A stretch of 64,000 nt of DNA, taken from Eubacterium sp. GTDB taxonomy: Bacteria > Bacillota > Clostridia > Lachnospirales > Lachnospiraceae. Under the pieces are notes generated by a model. It did not search any database, had not been told where the DNA came from, and was given only the letters and a program-made list of their open reading frames with translations. This document shows, piece by piece, positions 51,213 to 61,518 of this stretch. The translations under genes were made by a program, and so were the position numbers. The stretch spans positions 1 through 64,000 of the forward strand of contig JAAWDZ010000052.1 in NCBI GenBank assembly GCA_022794015.1. The letters are read 5' to 3'. The stretch's first letter is position 1. The number at the start of each line of letters is the position of its first letter.

Positions 51213-51243
51213 TACTTGATCCTCCTTAAAATTTATAATAATC

Positions 51244-52428
51244 TTAGTCTCTTTCTACGATGGTTGCGCAGCCCATACCGCCGCCGATGCAGAGGGTAGC
51301 AAGGCCCTTCTTCGCATCTCTCTTCTGCATCTCGTGAAGCAGCGTAACAAGGATACGGCATCCTGACGCGCCAACCGGATGTCCGAGCGCAATAGCGCCG
51401 CCGTTTACATTTACCTTGTCCATATTGAAATTTAAATCTCTTGCAACTGCGATAGACTGTGCCGCAAATGCTTCGTTTGCTTCAACCAGATCCATATCGT
51501 CAATAGTAAGGCCTGTACGTTCGAATACTTTATTTGTCGCTGCAACCGGGCCTACTCCCATAATAGTCGGATCTACGCCGCCAAGTGCGCCGGCAACCCA
51601 GGTAGCCATCGGCGTTACACCGAGTTCCTTTGCTTTTTCTTCACTCATAACAACAATTGCCGCTGCGCCGTCATTGATGCCGGAAGCATTGCCTGCTGTT
51701 ACTAAGCCGCCGTCCTTGCCGGAGCAGCATTTTAAGCTTGCAAGTCCTTCTGCCGTTGTGCCAGGACGCGGACCCTCATCCTTTGCAAACATCACGGTTT
51801 CTCTCTTCACCTTAACCGGTACCGGAACGATTTCGTCATCAAATCTGCCTTCTGCAACAGCCTTCTCGCATTTCTGCTGGCTGTTTGCGGAGAATGCGTC
51901 TAATTCTTCGCGGGTAATGCCATATTTATCACATACGTTCTCTGCTGTAATCATCATATGGTAATGGTTGAATGCATCGGTCAAAGCGTCGTTTACCATG
52001 GTATCTACGATAGTCGCATTGTTCATGCGGTATCCGAAACGTGCTTTGGTCATTGCATACGGAGCCATGGACATATTCTCCATACCGCCGGCTACTACAA
52101 TGTCAGCCTGTCCGGACATGATTAAGGTAGCAGCTTCATTTACGCATTTTAAACCGGAACCGCATACTACGTTTAAAGTAAATGCCGGAACTTCAACCGG
52201 AAGGCCCGCCTTGATGGAAGCCTGGCGCGCTACGTTCTGGCCCTGAGCCGCCTGGATAACGCAGCCCATCATCACTTCGTCTACCTGCTCCGGCTTTACG
52301 CCTGCCCTGTTTAATGCTTCTTTGATTACAATAGCGCCTAAATCAGCCGCCGGGGTATTGCTTAACGCGCCGCCCATTTTGCCGATTGCTGTACGGCATG
52401 CACCTGCTAAAACTACTTTTTTTGCCAT
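51244..52428 (-). CDS. thlA: acetyl-CoA acetyltransferase (thiolase)
   Basis: [76 protein letters not shown]. Confidence 0.97.
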   Translation of the reverse strand: MAKKVVLAGACRTAIGKMGGALSNTPAADLGAIVIKEALNRAGVKPEQVDEVMMGCVIQAAQGQNVARQASIKAGLPVEVPAFTLNVVCGSGLKCVNEAATLIMSGQADIVVAGGMENMSMAPYAMTKARFGYRMNNATIVDTMVNDALTDAFNHYHMMITAENVCDKYGITREELDAFSANSQQKCEKAVAEGRFDDEIVPVPVKVKRETVMFAKDEGPRPGTTAEGLASLKCCSGKDGGLVTAGNASGINDGAAAIVVMSEEKAKELGVTPMATWVAGALGGVDPTIMGVGPVAATNKVFERTGLTIDDMDLVEANEAFAAQSIAVARDLNFNMDKVNVNGGAIALGHPVGASGCRILVTLLHEMQKRDAKKGLATLCIGGGMGCATIVERD

Positions 52429-52811
52429 TTTCTCGTCTCCTTATCCATTTTTTAATGATTCCGAAAGCTGTTAATTTTTTAACAATCATTTTAAAAAAAA
52501 TAATTCCCCTATTCCAGCTTCTCCGATAACTTTTACTAAATAACAGTACCATATTTCCCCCATTATTGCAAGAAATATTTGCGTGTTGTTTGGGGCTTTT
52601 TTGTGAAGTCTGACAGGAGGAATAGAATGGCTGAGAGAATGCCAAATATGTCAAATGAAGACAGCACAGCTTTTATGCAGATTGAACTCCAAACATTCCA
52701 CATGACAGAAAAAATCCCACACAAACTGCAGCGTATTGACAGCAAAACCAATATTCAAACACACTCCCATATCCTCTCCATCGCGCTATATTAAAAACCC
52801 TGAATAACGCA

Positions 52812-52856
52812 GCCAGGGAGCGGCTGCTCCCTCTGCCACAGCCGCTCCCTGGCGTA
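52812..52856 (-). terminator. strong hairpin downstream of SleB-like gene
   Basis: gccagggagcggctg...cagccgctccctggc. Confidence 0.55.
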
Positions 52857-52874
52857 CCTTAATCACACACCTTT

Positions 52875-54152
52875 TTAATAAAACACATGATTCCCTATAA
52901 CAATTCCGTTTACACCGGAGGATGCTCTGCAGAAAAACAGGCAATTAACGTTTGTACTGCCGGAGAGCGCTGCCTGCGCCGCCCTGGTACAGCTGCCGGC
53001 CGCACCTCTTGAGAGTACCATGGCAAATCTTCCGCTTGCGACAGGCGTAAACTGCCCGCCCTGATAGATTACACCGGAAATAGTGTTCGGAAAACTGCCG
53101 CTTCGTACGCGGTTGACTACCACGCTTGCAACGGCCCACTGGCCTTCATAGCTTTCCCCTCCGGCTTCACATTCTACCAAAGCGGCAAGCATTGCCAGAT
53201 CACTGGCATTTGCAGTAACGTTTCCGCCGCCTGACGGCGCGGGGGTATCCTGTTTGGTGTTTCCTGCGTCCCCGGTACTGCCGGCGGTTTTATCATTTGA
53301 CGCGGTTCCCTGGGAAGCTTTTTTTTGCTCTGCGGCCTTTTTTTGGGCCTCCTCCTGCTTTCTTTTCTGCTCGGCAGCACGCCTGGCTTCCTCAGCCTTC
53401 TGGCGTTCCAGCTCTTCCTCGTAGGCTTTCATTTTTGCAATCTGCGTGTCGTAGCTGCTTACCTCGCTCTGAGCGCCGGATATCTCACCCTGTTTTACAG
53501 TGATATTTTCCTGTGTCTTTGCAATCAGGCTGTTTACCTCTTCTTTTTTCTGCTCCATGCTGTCCTGTAAGGCGACAAGTTCTTTTTTTTCGTTTTTTAA
53601 AGTCATTTTCTTCTCAGAAATCTGTCGGCAGGTTTCCTCATACTGGCCCAGCATCTCTCTGTCGTAGCGGTTAATTTCCTCTACATATTCTGCCTTGTTT
53701 AACATCTCTGCCATAGAACTGCTGCCCAAAAGCACGGAAGCCAGGTCTACGCCGCCTCTTTCATAGATAAAACGAATTCTGGTTTTCATGCTTTCGTACT
53801 GTGAAGCTTTTATGCCTTCGGCCTCTGTTAAATCTGCCCTGGCTATTTTGATCTGAAGCTTCTTTTCCTGAATCTGGTTCTCCAAATCGTTGATCTGAGC
53901 GGATACATCGGACAACTGCCGGTTAAATTCTGCAAGCTCGCCCTGCAGGATATCCTCCTGTTCCTTAAGCGCTCCGACCTTTTTCTGGGCATCTTTTTTC
54001 TGTTGCTCTAATTCACTGATTTTCTTTCCTGCTTCTTTTAACTTTTCGCCTGTCTGCGAAGCCGTTACATTGAAGGAAGCCGTCAGCACGACAATGCCTG
54101 CTGACAAAACTGCTATCCTAAGGAAAAAACTTCTTTTGTATCTGGCTGCCAT
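52875..54152 (-). CDS. SleB-like cell wall hydrolase with N-terminal coiled coil
   Basis: Coiled-coil N-terminus (PcsB/CwlO-like); LAALVECEAGGESYEGQWAVASVVVNRVRSGSFPNTISGVIYQGGQFTPV. Confidence 0.88.
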   Translation of the reverse strand: MAARYKRSFFLRIAVLSAGIVVLTASFNVTASQTGEKLKEAGKKISELEQQKKDAQKKVGALKEQEDILQGELAEFNRQLSDVSAQINDLENQIQEKKLQIKIARADLTEAEGIKASQYESMKTRIRFIYERGGVDLASVLLGSSSMAEMLNKAEYVEEINRYDREMLGQYEETCRQISEKKMTLKNEKKELVALQDSMEQKKEEVNSLIAKTQENITVKQGEISGAQSEVSSYDTQIAKMKAYEEELERQKAEEARRAAEQKRKQEEAQKKAAEQKKASQGTASNDKTAGSTGDAGNTKQDTPAPSGGGNVTANASDLAMLAALVECEAGGESYEGQWAVASVVVNRVRSGSFPNTISGVIYQGGQFTPVASGRFAMVLSRGAAGSCTRAAQAALSGSTNVNCLFFCRASSGVNGIVIGNHVFY

Positions 54153-54500
54153 AACGCTCCTCTTTCTTCTGTGCTGTCACCTAATACTATTGTCACTGTC
54201 CACACCTTAAAAGCTGCCTTTCGGCAAGAAGTGGGATTTCTCGTGGCTGAATGTGCATCCGCTGCCATGCAGCAGAGTACGCAGCTCAGATGTGGAAAGT
54301 AACAACTGTTACAAATTTTTACTTTTCTACAGTATAACTGATTGTTTTCTTGCGTTCAATATGCTATATTAATATTAATCAGTTTTTCCCCAAACCTAAA
54401 GTGTACCTTCCAGTGCCATACAGCAAAATGCACGGCATGGGCAACGGCATGGGCATAAGAAGCAACCTGAGACAAACCAAAAGGAGTGTGAAGATATTTT

Positions 54501-55688
54501 ATGCAATTTGTAGAAATCAAAGATTTAAAACCTGGCATGCGTCTTGCAAAGCCTATTTATAACAAATTAGGGGTCATGTTGTACGACCGCAATACCAACC
54601 TGACCGCTTCCGGTATCAGCAGTATTGAGAATTTCAACCTGATTGGCCTCTTCATCCTGGAACCGGCAGAGCCGCTTCCCCCACTTTCCGAAGAAGAACT
54701 TCGTTTCGAGCAATTCCAAACCGTCTACATGTTCCAGATCCGGAAAATCATGCACCGTCTGCAAAATGACGATGAACCGGAAGGCTTTTCCGAATTGGTA
54801 CAGGATATTTTAAAACATTATGGCACCTTGGATCATAAGATGCGTTTTACGCAGATTCTGCGCAGTTCTGCCGATTTCGTATACAAACACTCCATAAGCA
54901 CTGCCATTCTTTCCGCTATGATGGCGAATGTATTGGGTTACTCGAAACGGGAAAAAGAACATCTTGTGACGGCTGCACTGTTATATGATATGGGGTATTT
55001 ATTCGTGCCCCGCTATATTCTGGACAAAAAAGATACATTAACGGAAGACGATCGCCGCATTATCAATGAATGCCGCAAGAAAGGATTCCAGCTTCTCTAT
55101 CCGGACACCAATAAATACCTGTTCAGCGCGGAAGCCTTAAATACGATCCAGCAGACACATACAATTCTGGGAACTGAAAGCACAGCTGCCCTGCAGGGCA
55201 AGAATTTTTCCAGAAATGCACTTGTACTTATCGTTGCCGATATGTTCGACCAGCTGACGGCTATGAATCTGCATCATCCACCCATATCCGAGATTGCTGC
55301 CATCCGGCAGCTCAGGCAGCAGCCGGATCGGTATAACGCACAGGCGATTTCCGCACTTGCCAATTGCATTCAGATTCTTCCGTCCGGCTGCAGCGTAGAT
55401 TTGACCAACGGCGAAAAAGCGATTGTTCTGGTAGAGAATCCTGACAATTTCATGGCTCCGCTGATTCTGACTATCCGCAACAACAAGACCTACGATTTAA
55501 GCGATCCGGAGACTGCAAAGAAGATACGGATTGCAGATATTATGAAGACTATGGATAACCGAATTGTAGTAGACGAAGATACGCTCAAACAGTTTTCTTC
55601 TGATTCCAGACTTTCCAATATGCTGGTGCGCTATCAGGAACGCATGAAAAAGCGCATGGCAGAAGCCTTCGATTTCAGCTTGTTATAA
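54501..55688 (+). CDS. degenerate HD-GYP-like domain protein
   Basis: KPGMRLAKPIYN N-terminus; YKHSISTAILSAMMANVLGYSKREKEHLVTAALLYDMGYLFVPRYILDKKDTLTEDDRRII; catalytic HD and GYP motifs missing. Confidence 0.75.
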   Translation: MQFVEIKDLKPGMRLAKPIYNKLGVMLYDRNTNLTASGISSIENFNLIGLFILEPAEPLPPLSEEELRFEQFQTVYMFQIRKIMHRLQNDDEPEGFSELVQDILKHYGTLDHKMRFTQILRSSADFVYKHSISTAILSAMMANVLGYSKREKEHLVTAALLYDMGYLFVPRYILDKKDTLTEDDRRIINECRKKGFQLLYPDTNKYLFSAEALNTIQQTHTILGTESTAALQGKNFSRNALVLIVADMFDQLTAMNLHHPPISEIAAIRQLRQQPDRYNAQAISALANCIQILPSGCSVDLTNGEKAIVLVENPDNFMAPLILTIRNNKTYDLSDPETAKKIRIADIMKTMDNRIVVDEDTLKQFSSDSRLSNMLVRYQERMKKRMAEAFDFSLL

Positions 55689-55701
55689 AAATTTAATACA
55701 T

Positions 55702-55742
55702 AAAACTGCCGCACATTAAAATAACTTGTGCGGCAGTTTTTT
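55702..55742. terminator. bidirectional terminator between convergent genes
   Basis: aaaactgccgcaca...tgtgcggcagtttttt. Confidence 0.8.
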
Positions 55743-55768
55743 GAATAAATTTCAAGCTTCCAAAATTA

Positions 55769-58417
55769 TTATTGATTCATTTTATACCCGCATTTCGGAC
55801 ACACATTGCCGCCCTTATAAGTGAACCCGCACCTAAAACAGCAAATGGTATCATGCTTTTCCTGTGAAAGGTACGGCAGCTTTCTGGACTCTGGCTTCTC
55901 CTGCAGATAACGAATAAATTCTTCCAGACAGTTCCCCCATGCAACGAGTTCCTTCTTCTCCACAGCATATGGAATCTTCATCCTGGTCCCATCTCCTAAT
56001 TCCACCGACAGTCCCGTGCTAAAAAAACTGTTCTGCGAATGTATACGCCTGATATCTTCGATATCCAGTACATAAGCGCTCATCATCGTTCGGAAAAACA
56101 AATGTTCCGGCGTCAGTATCATACCTTCTTTTCCGGATCTGTCTCTGGAAGTATCCACCACCAGAATCGGATATTCGAATTCTCCGCAGGTTGTCCCGTA
56201 AGTTCCCAGCGCATATTCAATCACCTGTATCTCTTCCAGTTCTACTTCTTTGGTCATAATTCTTCTGGCCGGATAATAATAATACCTGTCGTATTCTTTG
56301 ATCCTGCCTTTTAATTTATCTTTCAGCTTATGTACCAAAAGCTCACATTCATCCGTTTTCAATTTTATCAACCGCTTCTTTAACATCTCCAGCGCATTTG
56401 ATTTTAGTTCCGGTAAAAAAACGCCTTCTTCAATTTTCCGGTAAGCTTCCATCACTTCTGCCGCAGACATCTTCATCGGATTTCCACAGATAGCTTCGAT
56501 CGCCTCCTCATCTACTGTCCGCATCTTATTCTCAATCCGTTCCAGATAAGGAGCTAAAATCTCTTCTTCAAAATTTCCGCCTTTCAACCGCTCCTCAAGT
56601 TCTATAAGCCCCTGTCTGTCTGTTACACGGGCATTACGGATCATATGATTGATCTCCCGCTTCTGCGCCTGCTTCATCTTCTCACTCAAAAGCTTTTCAT
56701 ACGGAGCCATATCTACTTCCGGATACCCTCCAAGCCGTTTCCTGTAATCATGGTACTGCTTCATATCCATATGCTCCGGCATCTTCTGTATCAGGAGCTT
56801 GACCTCTGCTTCTCCCCGCTTTTTCTTCTGGACATAAAGCGGTTCTAAAATCGGGTTTTTTTCCTCTCCAGGCAGCGCCGCGTTTTCTATCTCCTGGACG
56901 ACACGCCGTATTTTAGCGTAACTTTGTCCAGTACATCCAGCAGCTAATGTCAAAACGTGCTGTTTTAAATGCTGCTGCTCTTTTTTCTCAATGGCATTTA
57001 AAAACGGCTTTTTCTCCTCTTCATAAAGGCTGGTATCGCGCAAAAGTTCTTTTTTGAGTTCTGTCACCTGCATCGGGGAAAGTCTGTCCAATATCCCGCA
57101 TTTTGCCTTATAGCGCTTCTGGGCGGCTTCCCGTCTGGTAGCCGGTATCTCTTTCACCTGTGCTTCCTTTGAACCTCCTGCGGATACATCCTTTTCATTC
57201 CTGTTGGTTTCTGCGGATGTATCCTCTTTCTCTGCTTCGGCGCGCTGCAAAGACAATGTATCCATTCCGGGCATTTTTGCCTTCTGTACTTTTCTGTTAT
57301 GCACAGCTTTGGGCATAATCGGATCGATCCGCCGTTTTCTTACCTCTCTTTGCACCGTACCTTCTAACCACTGCACGCTTCGGGCCGGATAAAAACCCTC
57401 CTTCATCTTGGCCGCAATATCAGAAAGCTTCTCGTCTGAAATCTTGTCGATATGGTTGCAGAGTTCTTCTAAAGATTCCTCTCCGCTATCCGTATGCGAC
57501 TGCTCTCTGTGTTTACGCGTAGCTTCAAATTCATTAAATTTGTAATTGGAAACACGGTCGCCTGCCTGCCCCAAAAGCTCCAGATAGTCTTCATAGGCAT
57601 GCCAATCTCCGGAAAAGTCCATCACATATACGTCCCCTTCGGACAAAAGCTTCTCCGGCGCCGGCGTAAAAAAACAATTACACTGGCTGCAGGTATATGC
57701 CCTCGCCAAAAATACGCCCCCATCCGGCGTTTCAATCCGAAACTCTTCTCCAACCGGAAACACTGTCATATGCAAAGGCAACTTACATTTGGGGCATTGA
57801 AAACCCACCATATAAAAATTGTTCCCAAGCCTGTCCTTCTGACGCTCTTCAAAAGTAGACTCCTTCTGAGGGAAAACTGCTCTTTGGCGCTTCCAGACCA
57901 GCTTATGCCACAAACCGCCGGATTCCGCAAGCTCCTCCGGCTGTATCCCAAAATTCTCACCCTGTGCGTCTATGGCATGCTGCACAACGTCTTCATAGCT
58001 GATACGGATTCCGTTACTGAAAAAACGGAAATTCTCATGTGTATATCCTGGCTCTATGTCCAGTTCTCTTAACACACTTTCAAAAAGCGTATTGAGCTCT
58101 GCATAATCCTGATCTACTTTTATTCCCCGGATCAGTCCCCATTTTCCAAATGCATACAGCACCAGATTTAATACATTCTGTACCTTCACATGATCCTGGA
58201 TTATTACCACGTCTTCTTCATTGACTGGAATATCTATTATATTTGTAAGCACCTTCCGGCTTTCAAAATTAAAGAACAAGGAACGCACTCTTCCATGAAG
58301 AATCAGATAATCCCCCACAACCACAAACTGACCTGACCATTCTACCGGTTCCTTCATCGTCTTTATCAGTCTTTCAAAGGTTACTTTCATTTCTGAATTC
58401 GTCTTCAGTATTATCAT
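55769..58417 (-). CDS. 882-aa protein of unknown function with two zinc-ribbon-like CxxC pairs and helical repeats
   Basis: CPKCKLPL...CSQCNCFF internal; C-terminal CCFRCGFTYKGGNVCPKCGYKMNQ. Confidence 0.7.
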   Translation of the reverse strand: MIILKTNSEMKVTFERLIKTMKEPVEWSGQFVVVGDYLILHGRVRSLFFNFESRKVLTNIIDIPVNEEDVVIIQDHVKVQNVLNLVLYAFGKWGLIRGIKVDQDYAELNTLFESVLRELDIEPGYTHENFRFFSNGIRISYEDVVQHAIDAQGENFGIQPEELAESGGLWHKLVWKRQRAVFPQKESTFEERQKDRLGNNFYMVGFQCPKCKLPLHMTVFPVGEEFRIETPDGGVFLARAYTCSQCNCFFTPAPEKLLSEGDVYVMDFSGDWHAYEDYLELLGQAGDRVSNYKFNEFEATRKHREQSHTDSGEESLEELCNHIDKISDEKLSDIAAKMKEGFYPARSVQWLEGTVQREVRKRRIDPIMPKAVHNRKVQKAKMPGMDTLSLQRAEAEKEDTSAETNRNEKDVSAGGSKEAQVKEIPATRREAAQKRYKAKCGILDRLSPMQVTELKKELLRDTSLYEEEKKPFLNAIEKKEQQHLKQHVLTLAAGCTGQSYAKIRRVVQEIENAALPGEEKNPILEPLYVQKKKRGEAEVKLLIQKMPEHMDMKQYHDYRKRLGGYPEVDMAPYEKLLSEKMKQAQKREINHMIRNARVTDRQGLIELEERLKGGNFEEEILAPYLERIENKMRTVDEEAIEAICGNPMKMSAAEVMEAYRKIEEGVFLPELKSNALEMLKKRLIKLKTDECELLVHKLKDKLKGRIKEYDRYYYYPARRIMTKEVELEEIQVIEYALGTYGTTCGEFEYPILVVDTSRDRSGKEGMILTPEHLFFRTMMSAYVLDIEDIRRIHSQNSFFSTGLSVELGDGTRMKIPYAVEKKELVAWGNCLEEFIRYLQEKPESRKLPYLSQEKHDTICCFRCGFTYKGGNVCPKCGYKMNQ

Positions 58418-58533
58418 ATTAATTCACACCTTTCCCTTCCACTATAACCTTGAATACAACTCCGGTCAAGTAGACTTTATAAACTTTTAATAATTCTTAC
58501 ACTCCTTGATTTTACAAGCTTCCCTGTTTTTTG

Positions 58534-58560
58534 TTAGCACTCATTTCTAAAGAGTGCTAA
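58534..58560 (+). promoter_or_regulatory. CIRCE element (HrcA operator)
   Basis: TTAGCACTC-N9-GAGTGCTAA, perfect inverted repeat. Confidence 0.95.
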
Positions 58561-58567
58561 TTTTCTA

Positions 58568-58596
58568 TTGACTTTTCAAAATTTGCGTTATAAGAT
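58568..58596 (+). promoter_or_regulatory. sigmaA-type promoter of htpG
   Basis: TTGACT-N17-TAAGAT just downstream of the CIRCE. Confidence 0.55.
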
Positions 58597-58649
58597 GTAT
58601 TCCATAAAGAATAAAGAAAACAGGAAAACAGGAAAAGGAGTGTTATCAA

Positions 58650-60749
58650 ATGGCAGACAAACATGGTAATTTATCAATTAACAGCGAAAATATTTTCCCC
58701 GTCATTAAGAAATGGCTTTATTCCGATCATGATATTTTTTACCGCGAACTGATTTCCAACGGCTGCGATGCCATTACAAAACTGAAAAAACTGGACATGA
58801 TGGGCGAATATGAGCTTCCGGAAGATTATAAGCCAAAAGTAGAAATTGAAGTCGATCCCGATGCGAAAACCTTATCTGTAACCGACAACGGCCTCGGCAT
58901 GACGGCAGATGAGGTGGAAGAATATATCAACCAAATCGCTTTTTCCGGCGCCAATGACTTTTTGGAAAAATATAAGGACAAGGCCAACGACGACCAGATC
59001 ATCGGGCACTTCGGACTGGGCTTTTATTCGGCGTTTATGGTGGCGGATTCTGTACACATTGACACACTTTCTTATCAGAAAGGCGCTTCCCCGGTACATT
59101 GGGAATGCGACGGCGGCACGGAATTTTCCATGACAGACGGGATCAAAGAAGGCGTCGGGACGAAAATCACCCTCTTTTTAAACGAAGACTGTCTGGAATT
59201 TGCCAACGAATACCGCGCAAGGGAAGTCATTGAAAAATACTGCTCCTTTATGCCCACTGAAATCTTTTTAAAGAAGGCCAACGCCGAAACCGAATACGAA
59301 ACGATTGATCCGGATGACAAACGCGATACGGACACCGTCGTAGAAACGATTATCGAAGAAGCCAAAACGGAGGAAAAAGAAAACGAAAATGGTGAAAAGG
59401 AAACGGTAGAAGTTTCCCCGCGCAAAGAAAAGCTAAAAATTGTAAAACGTCCGGTGCCGTTAAACGATACTATGCCGTTGTGGGGCAAGACGCCAAAGGA
59501 CTGCACAGAAGAAGAATACAAGGCGTTCTACCGCAAGGTATTTATGGATTACAAGGAGCCGCTGTTTTGGATCCATCTGAATATGGACTATCCGTTTAAT
59601 TTAAAAGGTATCCTTTATTTCCCGAAAATCAATACGGAATACGACTCCATTGAAGGGACAATTAAGCTGTACAACAACCAGGTTTTTGTAGCGGACAATA
59701 TCAAAGAAGTGATCCCGGAATTTTTAATGCTGTTAAAGGGTGTGATTGACTGCCCGGATCTGCCGCTTAACGTATCCCGGAGCGCCTTGCAGAACGACGG
59801 GTTTGTAAAAAAGATTTCCGATTATATTACCAAAAAAGTGGCAGACAAGCTGATTGGAATGTGCAAAACAGAAAAAGAAGCTTATGAAAAATACTGGGAC
59901 GACATCAGCCCGTTTATTAAATTCGGCTGCTTAAAGGACGAGAAATTCTGTGATAAGATCAACGATTTCATCCTGTTTAAGGATATCAACGATAAATATC
60001 TGACGCTTCCAGAATGGTTAAAACCGGTGGAAGAACCGGAAAACCAGGAAGATGCGGACGCTTCCAAAGAGGATACGCCGATTGTGGAAAATGCGGACGG
60101 TACCCCTGCAGACGACCTGGCAGAGGAAGAGCCAAAAGACGACCGCAGCGTGATTTATTATGTAACGGATTTAAACCAGCAGGGACAGTATATCAAGATG
60201 TTCAAAGAGCAGGGCATGAACGCCGTAATCTTAGACCATAATATTGACACGTCGTTTATTTCCCAGCTTGAGAGGCGGAATGAGAAATATAAATTTATGC
60301 GAATTGACGCAGATTTGACAGAATCCTTAAAGGAAGAAGGCGGCGAAGGGGATCTGAAAGAAGCGACGGATACGCTTGCTGAGGTATTCCGCAAGGCTTT
60401 GGGCAATGACAAGCTGACCGTGAAAGTGGAACGCTTAAAAGACGCCAACATTTCTTCTGTAATTACGCTTTCCGAAGAGGGACGCAGGATGCAGGATATG
60501 ATGAAAATGTATTCGATGGGCGGCATGGGAATGGACGCTTCTATGTTTGGAGCAGACCAGACGCTGACGCTGAATGCAAACCACGAGCTTGTGAAGTATA
60601 TTTTAGAACACAAGGATTCGGAGTATGCATCCGATTTCTGCGAACAGCTGTATGATCTTGCCATGATCAGCAACCAGCCGCTTTCGCCGGATGCAATGAC
60701 AAAATTCGTGGCACGGAGCAACAAGATTATGATGCTGTTGACGAAGTAA
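58650..60749 (+). CDS. htpG: HSP90-family molecular chaperone
   Basis: FYRELISNGCDAITKLKKL, VTDNGLGMTADEV, GHFGLGFYSAFMVAD. Confidence 0.97.
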   Translation: MADKHGNLSINSENIFPVIKKWLYSDHDIFYRELISNGCDAITKLKKLDMMGEYELPEDYKPKVEIEVDPDAKTLSVTDNGLGMTADEVEEYINQIAFSGANDFLEKYKDKANDDQIIGHFGLGFYSAFMVADSVHIDTLSYQKGASPVHWECDGGTEFSMTDGIKEGVGTKITLFLNEDCLEFANEYRAREVIEKYCSFMPTEIFLKKANAETEYETIDPDDKRDTDTVVETIIEEAKTEEKENENGEKETVEVSPRKEKLKIVKRPVPLNDTMPLWGKTPKDCTEEEYKAFYRKVFMDYKEPLFWIHLNMDYPFNLKGILYFPKINTEYDSIEGTIKLYNNQVFVADNIKEVIPEFLMLLKGVIDCPDLPLNVSRSALQNDGFVKKISDYITKKVADKLIGMCKTEKEAYEKYWDDISPFIKFGCLKDEKFCDKINDFILFKDINDKYLTLPEWLKPVEEPENQEDADASKEDTPIVENADGTPADDLAEEEPKDDRSVIYYVTDLNQQGQYIKMFKEQGMNAVILDHNIDTSFISQLERRNEKYKFMRIDADLTESLKEEGGEGDLKEATDTLAEVFRKALGNDKLTVKVERLKDANISSVITLSEEGRRMQDMMKMYSMGGMGMDASMFGADQTLTLNANHELVKYILEHKDSEYASDFCEQLYDLAMISNQPLSPDAMTKFVARSNKIMMLLTK

Positions 60750-60790
60750 GGTCTATACAGCAGAAAGCCAGCGAGAAAATGTAGTCAGAC

Positions 60791-60835
60791 AGGGAGCAGG
60801 GTATGCTTTATCAGCATCCCTGCTCCCTGTTTTTC
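60791..60835. terminator. terminator hairpin at htpG/ispD convergent junction
   Basis: agggagcagggtatgc...gcatccctgctccctgttttt; ispD stop lies inside. Confidence 0.75.
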
Positions 60836-61518
60836 AGAAAACTTTCCGCAATCAGCAGATCTTCCGACGTCGTAATCTTTATATTCTGATAGCTTCCAAA
60901 AATCAGTTTGATTTTAGTATAACCGCTGTATTCCAGCACCATTGCGTCATCCGTAATTGTAACGCCTTCGGGGATTTTATTTATGATGCTCTGATAGGCA
61001 TCTAATATAAGAGGATAAGAAAACGTCTGAGGGGTCTGGATCTGCCAGACGTTATCTCTTGGCAAGGTTTTCGCCGCGAAATTTTCTTTGTCCGCTATTT
61101 TGACAGTATCTTTTACAGGCATTCCTACGATGCAGGCCCCGTGAAGCCGAACGGCTTCTATGGATCGGTTGATTATGTCCTGGGTTAAGAACGGACGGGC
61201 GCCGTCGTGAATTAAGACATAGCGGCTGTCTGCGGCCGCAGTCAACCCTGCGTAAACGGAATGATAGCGCTCCGCACCTCCGGGAACAATCCGGGTTACC
61301 TTTTGAAAGCCGTATTTTTGGATAATTTGCTGACGGCAGTAGTCAGCCTCATTCGTGACCAGAACAATTTCGTCTGCCGGACTTTTTTCAAAAGCATACA
61401 GGGAATAATAGAGAAGGGGCCGTTCTGCCAGCAGCATATATTGCTTTTTGCAGGAGGCTCCCATTCTTTTTCCGCTTCCGCCGGCAAGTACGATAGCTGT
61501 TATTTTTTCTTTTTGCAT
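60811..61518 (-). CDS. ispD: 2-C-methyl-D-erythritol 4-phosphate cytidylyltransferase (or TarI-like)
   Basis: AIVLAGGSGKRMGASCKKQYMLL...IHDGARPFLTQDIINRSI...PRDNVWQIQTPQTF...TDDAMVLEYSG. Confidence 0.88.
   Translation of the reverse strand: MQKEKITAIVLAGGSGKRMGASCKKQYMLLAERPLLYYSLYAFEKSPADEIVLVTNEADYCRQQIIQKYGFQKVTRIVPGGAERYHSVYAGLTAAADSRYVLIHDGARPFLTQDIINRSIEAVRLHGACIVGMPVKDTVKIADKENFAAKTLPRDNVWQIQTPQTFSYPLILDAYQSIINKIPEGVTITDDAMVLEYSGYTKIKLIFGSYQNIKITTSEDLLIAESFLKNREQGC

Noticed and set aside
52579-52794. Plus-strand 71-aa ORF upstream of the SleB-like gene terminator
   Set aside because: No recognisable motif or hydrophobic segment; partly overlaps the thlA upstream region; insufficient support.
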